Below are positions 55,700-64,000 of a DNA stretch of 64,000 nt, piece by piece. This stretch comes from Zantedeschia hybrid cultivar. Lineage: Eukaryota; Streptophyta; Magnoliopsida; Alismatales; Araceae. The translations under genes and the position numbers were made by a program. The stretch lies in contig JARZZO010000011.1 of assembly GCA_030544215.1 (NCBI GenBank), forward strand, positions 51,147,587-51,211,586, written 5' to 3'. The notes beneath the pieces are model-generated. The model did no database searches. It worked only from the letters and a program-made list of their open reading frames with translations, and was not told where the DNA came from. Position 1 is the first letter of the stretch. Each line of letters begins with the position of its first letter.

Positions 55700-57944
55700 T
55701 AACCCAAAAGTTTATCATGGACAACCTTCCTAAAATAATAAAAAATAAAAAAATAGTTCAATTGATGCTAATGAGATGGAAGCAAAGATTCCATTTATTT
55801 ATTCAAGTTAGAATCTTGATCGCTTGCTTCACCTATATTAATAAGATAAAATTAAATTAAATTTATTAATAGTAAAATATGATACTTGCCAGGGAAAGCT
55901 GTATAATAATGGAAGTGAGGAGATGTTCGAGCCTAAGCTTTGCCATCACTTGTGAGTTGAGAGATTGGAAAGAAGAGTTTATAGGGATTAGAGTTTGCAT
56001 ATATATTAATTCTAGGTGAGGAGGTATGAATTTGGGGTACCCGACGCACGAGTGGGGAGGGGCCTCATGTCATCCCTAGAGCATGTTCTCCCACCACCTA
56101 CAATGGGGATTGGGGGAAATTGGAATTTTCCAAACCTCTCTTTTCCTTTAGCTAGTCGAGTTGGGATACTTGTAGGACCCTCGGTACGAGGCAATAGTAG
56201 AGAGCCTCTCCCGAGGGTACGTGTGTTGTTCCCAGAGGTAAGATGTCCATGCACCTTGGCAAGGTGGTGTCTCATCCGTCCAGAGGGATAATGGGCTTCC
56301 ATGTAGATGTGATGGAGGAGGATCGTGCCAAATCCTTACAATGACAGATCATCATGATGGTGTATAATCCCCTAGGAAAGGGGCGAAAGCTTTGGGCATA
56401 GATCCATATGAGGCTGCTACGTACCCTCTCTTGTCTCTAGGGACATATTGTTGCCTAAGTGACCTGAGGATTTTCCAACTTGGTCTACGATGGGTTATTG
56501 GAACCTTCTGAGCTTACTTTGGCTTCTCAAGAGGGCTGGGGTCTCAGGACCCTTGGGCACCCAAGGGCCCCCTTGACTCTTGAGACCTCTCCTCTATAGA
56601 GGACTTCGTTGTACAATGTCGACCCATTGAAATCTGTCGACCATCCATTGGTTGCTTCACCTCTAGGGTTGATAATTCTTTGGGCCTCTCGATTTTGTGG
56701 GCCTATGTGAGGTGTTATTAGGCCTTCATGGTTTCTCCCCATTCAATGGCTCCCTACCCCTAGGCTATGGTAGTGCCAGAGGCCCTAAGGGGTACATGGG
56801 TACCTTTTTGGGTTGCCTGGATAGTGTACCGCCTTGGGGGTGCCATCAGTGGATTGGTCGAGCAGGTGAGTCGAGGAATTATGGCCCTTCACTGATGGGC
56901 CATTAATGATCTCCTGGAATTTCGACCAGGTAGTTGCATGTCATCAATTGAGGGCCGATTGTCAAGAGCCCTACTAGTCCCAAGCTCTCAGAGAAGACAC
57001 GCATGCCTCGCAATGTCCTCTCGCCATTACATGATGGTTTGGCAACCGCTTTGGCTTCTCGATGGTTCTTTGTCCAGGTCACTTGTTGTTTGATTATGCG
57101 GCCTCCAAGGTGGTGGCTTTTATGTCGGCACCAAAGGCTGGTCTATGTGGCTTCACCAGGGATCTCGCCTATACAAAGTTATAGCACTCCCTCACTTGTT
57201 CATCCTGACCCTAATTGAGGCAGGGCACTTCTTCTTCTGGCAAGGTGGGTGTCGTACGGCCGTCTCCTTTGGTCATGATGTTCTTTTTCGTTGGAAAGCA
57301 TTCGTTTGTCTTTCATTAGTTGCCATGAAGACCGCCTCTTGTCCTAGTGCCTGTTGCGGTCTTGGAGGATGCTAGAGTGAGCTCTGGGCTCCTAAAGTTG
57401 TTGCCATTGGTTGTACAGTGGGTTCACATTTTGATCGTTGCGAAAGGGAATCTTAGATCACTCTATTTGCATATAAGGGAATCTTATTGCTCCCGATGCA
57501 GGGGGATCTTCTCTACTCCGTGGTCATGCATGGTCACCTACGGTGAGCCTGCTTGTTGCCTGTTGGCACCCCAGAGGCACACATGGTAGCCGAAAAGAGG
57601 GATCAACCATCTTGCCTGTTGGGGAGAGGGCTTGTGTAGTGGGAGAGTGGAACGTCTCCAGGGATGCCTTTGTTGTCCTTATTCTTTTTCCTTGGGCGCC
57701 TTCGCAGGTGTTCAAGGGATTACCGAGGGCGCGACTCCTTTGCCTTTTAAAATTGTTCTTGAATGCCAGTTAGGACTTTGCTCTGGCTGATTGGACATGA
57801 TGCTTTTTGTTTTGATCTGGGCCGTTTAATGCCCTGCATGTATTTATACATTTGCTCTTTCGGGACCTCTTGGGGACCCTTTTTGCTATCGTAATGACAT
57901 AGAAATGGAAACTTATTCATAATTTTCCCTTCTAGGTATGACTA
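55700..57944. other. Decayed 3' non-coding part of D1 and unassigned sequence
   Basis: Left of the D1 integrase end, so on the minus strand this is its 3' UTR and possibly its 3' LTR. I could not define LTR ends. A minus-strand ccctataaactc near 55,978 could be an LTR promoter. Open frames on both strands show no known domain. Confidence 0.35.
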
Positions 57945-58138
57945 GGGCTTAGAAACAATACAATTTGAGCGAATTGGAATTCCAAGCTTGCAGGATTGGC
58001 TTTTCGTTGAGAGTGTTGAGGCGATAAGTTCCTTTCCTGAGGACATGGGTAACTTGAGAGAGACCTTCCCATCATGGGGCTACTTTCTATGATGCATGTA
58101 TGTAGAGCTGCGGCATCCATACACGTCAGCCTCTCGTG

Positions 58139-59502
58139 TGTAAGGATCACATGGGGAGATGCAGATTAAAACTATAATAATCATATACGTAGTGGAAGAA
58201 TAAAATCATGTGATATCCCGATCCGTTTATGAGAACTAGAAGGAAGAAAAAATTATTCTTCACCTTGTACGGATTTGAATTTGCAACTAAAATCTGATTC
58301 TGTCTTAGTGATGTCGCTAGCCACACAGGTGCCCAGCCCCCAAAAGGGCCGACCAAGAGAGAGAGAGGAGGGGGACAGACAGGCGGTGGAAAACTTTGGA
58401 GCTTGGCCCAGGGTTCTCCTTCTAACATATATGTTATATGAATGTCTAGTGGCTTTTCACAAAAGTCCCTGAGTGAATATAAATTCATACTTAATATCCA
58501 TCAACTAAGAATCTTGTGCATGTAGTCCTCTAGGTCTAAGTGCTGGTCCAATTTTTAGCCTAATAAGCCCAATAACTGCTTACTAACTTAATGTAATTTA
58601 TTTAATGTTTTTATTAAATAATTACTTAATCAAGTTATCATCTCATGATAATTGATCGGTCTTCTGATCAAGTTGGTTGCCAAGATGCCACATGATCTTA
58701 AAAGGCAATGGGGTTTAGTAACCCATTTAAGGAACCTTTCCTTCAGTAGTTACTAGGTGTCTATAATCCTTTACTTAAACCAATGCTCTCGAGTCAACCT
58801 AGGGTATAGTCAACTGTCAAATCCTAACCAGTCAACTCACTTAGATTAGATGTCGTTATATGATATCAGAAAGTACCTTTTTTGATATAGTGTCTGCCAT
58901 GGCCAAGGACTTCAACGCATCATTCCCAGAGTATTCTCTCTCTAATTGTCGAAAGTGAATGATCCCATATTGAACGCTCAATCATCTTCGAAGGTATTCC
59001 ATTGAACCCAATTACTTAACTGATTAGGACCTCAAGATTAGAGATTCAGAAGTCTATAAACAAGGTGTCTTTGGTGTCTCATGTCTAAGGATCAACCACA
59101 CTACTGTGACAAGTTAGTTGAATGTTAGGTAATTTACCATCAGTGATTCAAGTTGGATCAGTTCAGTAAGCTCATTTACCAATGAGCACCTTCGCTATAG
59201 TGTCTTTACATAAGTGACTATAAGACTAGTCACCCTCATCAAATGAGCAGGAATAACATGTACTAGTTTCATCAGATATTTGATGTCTTTCTCAAATATC
59301 CTTCGACTAGGAACACTTAAGAATGTGTGTCTAGATGTTATCAATCTCATTATAGTTAGACAACTGTTTCACACACTCATGGACATCATTATGACACGAT
59401 AATACGATTTACATATAATGAATATAATGCCATTATAATTATTAAATAAAGAAGACTATACAATGTATATGATTGACTTGATGAACACATACAATACTAA
59501 CA
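58139..59502 (-). mobile_element. Solo LTR related to copia A/B (1,364 bp)
   Basis: Termini TGTAAGGATCAC and CAATACTAACA; perfect target duplication tcgtg (58,134-58,138 and 59,503-59,507). It is collinear with the A/B LTRs (shared phrases around gcccaataac, atgatcccatattgaac, aactcattcaccaatgagca-like) but clearly diverged, so it is a sister family. Strand is inferred from that collinearity. It inserted into the D1 integrase. Confidence 0.9.
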
Positions 59503-62242
59503 TCGTGAACATGCGCTCTTGGACTCGAGAGTTGTAGTAGTGGGCCATATGGTGTTAGTATATAGCGACATGGATGCCCGCCTTTTCTTTGTCTTCTTCA
59601 AGGGAGTCTTTGTCTTGTTGGTGGGACCTTTCATTGTATTTGGTGAAAAAGACTCTCTAGGCGGGCCTACTGTCTAGTTTTGTCGAGGATAATAACTTCC
59701 CCTCCACAGCCCAAGTGGAAAGGTGATTTTGAGGTTGCCACCGCAAACATTGTTCTGTGCACCCATAGGATTCTAGGGACCTCCTCAACGAGGTTTGTTG
59801 CACAGAGAGTCGGGTCTTCAACCTGTGGAGGAGGTCTTATTGGCGTTTTCCACAAAGCCATTAGTGAGGATGAGCCACCGAGATGAACATGTTGACGATC
59901 TCAAAACTCTTGCACCTTTTGTGGAGTGCTGTTGAATTGCCTCCCATTGTTTGTGATAATGGCCCTAGGAAGCCCGAACTGACAGAGGACATGCTTACAT
60001 ATGAACTTCCAAATGACTCTCTCGATAATCCAAGTCACTGGTTCAACTTCAATCTACTTGGTGAAGTAGTCAATGGTGAGTATTAGGAACTAATTTTGTC
60101 CCTCGAACTAGGGGAAAGGCCCAAGAATATTGATTACCCATTTGTTGAATGGGAAGGACTCTCTATAGTTGACATGTTCGATGGTCGGGAGGTGGTGTCG
60201 AGGGTTGTACCTTCGGTAGTGGTCTCACCTTCGCATGTACTTGAGACAATCTTGCTAAAGAGTTGGCCACCAATAGCTTCATCGCAAGATTACTCATGCT
60301 AATGACTACCCACCTATGTAGCCACTTGCCACGCTTTCGTGGGCTTCATAGACGATTTTCGCAGTTTCTATTGGGCCCAACTTAAGAAGAGATTGCAAGA
60401 AAGACCTCTGATATAGCTCCTCACCAACCAAGGTGAACTGGGCGGCTCAACTCTTCACCTGGCGTACTTTGGCTAGATCCTCGAGCAACCACCTGTAAGC
60501 GAGGAACTTATAAAGGGGTGTCACCTAGAAACTTTGGGATTCGATAGGACAAGTGGTGCCTCCTATCTCCTGGATGCTTGGGGCAGCCAACTCATCGATG
60601 TACACAGACCGTGGTTGGTTTGCCACAGTCATGGATGCCAGTTGGGACAACATGTTGGCCTTGGCGTTTTAGCTTCGAGGAATGTGGGCGACCTTGAGGC
60701 CGGATAGACCCGAGGCAACTCGTTAGGCCTTGAGCAACTAACGAGCCATGAGTGGTTGTCAAGCCTCATACTCTTGGACCACTCTCGAGCCTCTATCTAG
60801 GGGTCTATGTAAGTCTTGTCTGACATGGCCCCTAGGTGTTGGGCCATTCAAATGCTAAAAATCGTAGCCTCGTATTCCGCCACATGGTTGTTAGCTACGA
60901 ATCAAAACTAGGGGGCATAATGCAACTCAATGTTATATGGGGATCGTAGTACGATTCTTTCTCTACTTCTAGCTGAACAAGACGAACTGTCTACGTGAGC
61001 TCCCACACCAACCCTATCGCGGTGGCCATTGCCTCGTGAGGTATGGAACACTTAGCTAGGAAGTCTGCCAAGGATTGGGCTTTGATGGTCATTTTGGGCT
61101 TGAAACTGATATCAAACTTGTTGTGTTCGATGGCCCATTTGATCACTCGACCTGTTGCATCGAGATATTGAAAAATGCAATGCAAAGGTTGCTTTGTAAG
61201 CACCATGATTAGATGCACCTAGAAATATGGGCATAACTTCTAAGTGGTGACTATGAGTGCCAAGGTGAACTTCTATATGAGGGGATGGAATTCAACTCTC
61301 TGCAAGACCTTGCTAACATAGTACACCGGTCACATGATTTTTTCTTTTTCTTTTGAAATTCAAGACTGAGTTGATTGTATGCAGGGTTACCGACAAGTAT
61401 AAGGATAATGTCTCGCCTAGAGCGGCTTGGCCAAAACAGGGATAAAGACCATGGCTTCCTTCAATTGCTAGAATGCTTGTTCGTAATCCTCCATCCATGC
61501 AATGTGACTGCTCTGGTTATTCCTGGAGGCTATCCCATGGAGTAACCTAAAGAAACGCAAGCTCTTCTAGGCCGCTCAGGAGAGGAATTTGCTAAGTGTA
61601 GCTATATGCTTTGTGAGACTTTAAACATCTCTAAGGGTCTTGAGCTATGGGAGTTCAGTGATGGCTCTGATCTTGCCAAGGTGCACCTAGATCCCTCGGT
61701 AGTCGATCAAGAAGCCCAGGAACTTTCTCGATTCGAACCCAAATGCATATTTGAGGAGGTTAAGTTTCGTGTGGTACCTCCTCAAGGTGTAGAATGTTCT
61801 CATCAAGTTGTCAATGTATTATTTCGCTAGAGCGCTTTTAACAAGTATGTCATCGATGTAGACCTCCATGTTGCGGCCTAATTAGTTCTTGAACTTATGG
61901 TTCACCAAGCACTGGTATGTTGCCCCAACCTTCTTCAACCTGAATGGCATGCCGGTGTAGTAATACACTCTTGAATCAGTGATGAAAGTGGTTTTTCTCC
62001 TAGTGAATTGGGTGCATGTGGATCTAATGGTATTAAAAGGCATCGAGGAAAGAAAGCCTTTGATGGCATGTCGTAGTGTCAACCAATTGGTGGATCCACT
62101 ACAAAGGGAAATAGTCTTCCAATGTTGCCTTATTGAGACTAGTTAAGTCTACACACATGTGCCATTATTGGCGGCTTTTGGTCACCTTTACTATGTTCAG
62201 TATCTACTAAGGATATTGGACAGGCTTAAGCAACCATGTACG

Positions 62243-62328
62243 CAAGCCTTTTTGGATCTATTCTTGTATGGCCATTTTTTGCTTGGGAGCAAAAAATGGC
62301 CATACAAGAACAGATCCAAAAAGGCTTG
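62243..62328. repeat. Near-perfect 41-bp inverted duplication (hairpin) in D1
   Basis: Arms 62,243-62,283 and 62,288-62,328, one mismatch in 41, loop tggg. A second inverted pair of 17 bp, ggatcagcttgtgctcg (62,334-62,350) with its complement at 62,436-62,452, lies alongside. The left arm still encodes D1 RT linker codons on the minus strand, so the right arm is the added copy. Confidence 0.9.
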
Positions 62329-62529
62329 TTGTTGGATCAGCTTGTGCTCGTGGTTGAGGTTTAGGTAGTGTGTGGTTACTTTTGTAAGGATTCCTAGGAG
62401 ATCAAACTTGGACCATGTGAACACATCATCATACTCGAGCACAAGCTGATCCTCCTAGAATGACATGTATTTTGGCCATATTGGGCCTATTATCGATGGC
62501 GTCTTTATTGCATTTGTCCTCATCCATTG

Positions 62530-63813
62530 GGGGCCATCTCTTTTAGCAACGTATTGTTGAAGATGGTTGTTGCCTTTGAGGGACTGGATAAGCTCTCGAA
62601 GCTAGTAGCAATTGCTCATCTAGTGGTCATGATCTCAGTGATACTCTCAGTACTTGGGAGCGAGATTAATTGGAGGACCACATCTCTGTATTTTTTCATA
62701 GAGGGCTCCTTCGCCTCATATTCCCCTTTAACCTGCTTCACCAGGAGCTGGGAGTTTGAATGTTCCTAAATCTGTGTTGCTCCCAACCACGTGGCGATCC
62801 AAATCTCGGAGATAAGGGCCTCGTATTCCGCCTCGTTGTTAGTGGCTGGTAACTAAAACATTAATGAAAACTGGAGGCTCTCCTCCTCCTAGGAACCAGG
62901 AGGTATTAGAATGAGGCCGGCACAGCAGTCTACAGCTTTGGTCGACCCATCTGTAAAGATCTGCCAGGCAGGTCCCTCGCCTAGTCCGACCACATGTTCT
63001 TTTGTTGGCACACTCAGCCACAAAGTCGGCAAGGGCCTGCACCTTGATGGTTGTCCTTGGTTGGTACGTGATCTCGAACTCCGACAGTTCGATCGCCCAC
63101 TTAATCATGCGACTGGAAGCATTCGGCCGCTGCTGCAGTTGTCATAGAGGGCGGTCGGTGACCATCTCGATCGGATGGGCTTGAAAATAAGACTAGAACT
63201 TTCTTGCCACCATCACCGAGGTAAGGGCAGTTTTCTCCACCGCCTGATATCGCGCCTCCGGTCCTTGAAGGACCCTGCTAATATAGTAGATCGACTTTTG
63301 CTTTCCCGTCCTCCCTGACAAGAACGGAGCTAATGGTGGAGGGGGTTACTGATAAGTAAACCAAAAGTTATTCACCTGTGGCCGATTTGGAGAGTACTGG
63401 AGGATTCCTGAGGCACTCTTTGAGTTCCTCAAATGCCTTATGCTACTCCGGCGACCATGTAATGTTGCCTCGCTTGTCTAGAGGGTTCTTCCTTACCCTT
63501 AGCAACTTGAAGAAGGGGAAACAGTGCTCGGCCTCCTTGGAGAGGAATTTGCTTAGTGCCGCTAGTCTTCCCGTGAGTCTCTGAACGTTGTTGAGGCGGG
63601 TCGGCGGGTGCATGGAAAGGATGGTTGATATTTTATCAGGGTTGGCCTCAATTCCCCGCTGGATCACTATAAAATCCAGTAACTTCCCTACCGTAACTTC
63701 GAAGGCACACTTAGCGGGGTTCAACTTCATGCTATACCTTCTCAGCGTGTCGAAGGTCTCCATGACGTCCTCCAGGTGGTCGGTCGCCTTAGTGGACTTA
63801 TACTAGCATATCA
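62530..63813 (-). pseudogene. D2: second Tat-lineage pol remnant
   Basis: Minus strand from 63,813: the RT frame begins within the YxDD active site (DDMLV, then one small indel, KSTKATDHLEDV), RT thumb LNPAKCAFEVTVGKL (63,443-63,763), RNase H (63,430-63,020) ending TIKVQALADFVAEC, second RNase H with NNEAEYEAL (about 62,835) and EYEAKEPSM (about 62,715). Left of ~62,530 it meets D1. Upstream RT is replaced by an LTR fragment. Decayed. Confidence 0.78.
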
Positions 63814-64000
63814 TCCTTCTAACATATATGTTATATGAATGTCTAGTGGCTTTTTACAAAAGTCCCTGAGTGAATATAAATTCATACTTAATATCCATCA
63901 ACTGAGAATCTTGTGCATGTAGCCCTCTAGGTCTAAGTGCTAGTCCAATTTTTTGCCTAATAAGCCCAGTAACCGCTTACTAACTTAATGTAATTTATTT
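63814..64000 (-). repeat. Truncated LTR of the 58,139 family, running off the window
   Basis: Matches 58,416 onward of the solo LTR with a few substitutions. The first ~275 bp of the LTR are missing: it starts abruptly at the D2 RT active-site codons. It is either an insertion followed by deletion or a rearrangement junction. The rest lies beyond 64,000. Confidence 0.88.

Larger units (their letters stand above)
57945..62520 (-). pseudogene. D1: Tat-lineage Ty3/gypsy pol remnant, split by a solo LTR
   Basis: Minus strand from 62,520: pre-RT linker YDDVFTWSKFD (about 62,420), RT with CVDLTSLNKA-like and MPFRLKKVGATYQ motifs and YIDD (61,848-61,859), RNase H ending IKAQSLADFLAKC (61,050-61,150), second RNase H with HVAEYEA (about 60,870), integrase core remnants (60,300-59,880), integrase C-terminal part ILWVHRT (59,770) and a final segment WEGLSQVTHVL to 57,945. 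The dual RNase H gives the Tat lineage. Dozens of stops and frameshifts. A solo LTR (58,139-59,502) interrupts the integrase, and an inverted duplication (62,243-62,328) disrupts the RT N-terminus. Confidence 0.8.

Overview
The window is a transposable-element-dense, gene-poor stretch of a flowering-plant nuclear genome, of the kind found in heterochromatin. This rests on the families present: dual-RNase-H Ty3/gypsy elements of the Tat (Ogre/Retand-like) lineage, Ty1/copia elements with a tRNA-iMet primer site, a hAT miniature element with an 8-bp target duplication, and many solo LTRs. I cannot name the species. No complete host gene is visible; one 57-codon host exon candidate sits at 51,841-52,011.

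Layout. 1-8,019: the 3' half of a decayed Tat element (T1, + strand), cut by the window edge. 8,020 to about 50,000: an old Ty3/gypsy element C (- strand). Its gag is split by copia element A (9,978-28,736), and A's 5' leader is split by a relative, copia element B (17,554-26,930). Element C's upstream part carries a decayed ~180-bp tandem array with a conserved 27-bp palindrome, and into that array inserted T2 (31,382-45,947, - strand). T2 is a complete 14.6-kb Tat element with a perfect 5-bp target duplication and LTRs differing at 6 of 1,327 positions. T1 and T2 form an 8-kb inverted repeat. 47,956-55,694 holds three solo LTRs (all with target duplications, one imperfect), a hAT MITE and AT-rich spacer. 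55,700-63,813 holds two decayed Tat-lineage pol remnants (D1, D2; - strand). D1 is interrupted by a solo LTR related to the A/B LTRs, and D2 is cut at its RT active site by a fragment of the same LTR family.

How the parts work together. Each complete element carries the standard cycle: U3/TATA promoter, tRNA primer site, structured leader, Gag, protease, RT/RNase H, integrase, polypurine tract and 3' LTR. T2's Gag-Pro frame is open but its pol has two stops, so it would need pol in trans. A, B, C, D1, D2 and T1 are dead.

Most unusual signals. (1) An 18-member family of 34-bp palindromic modules, always 12-10-12, in the U3, leader and 3' UTR of the Tat elements. (2) A 159-bp GT-AG intron candidate in the T2 3' UTR that T1 lacks. 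(3) Four hairpins in the copia leaders that share a loop but have unrelated, self-complementary stems. (4) The 27-bp palindrome array of element C. (5) A stem that brackets the polypurine tract/LTR junction of T1 and T2. (6) A palindrome cluster next to the T2 primer site. All were found by eye; no alignment, folding or database search was run.
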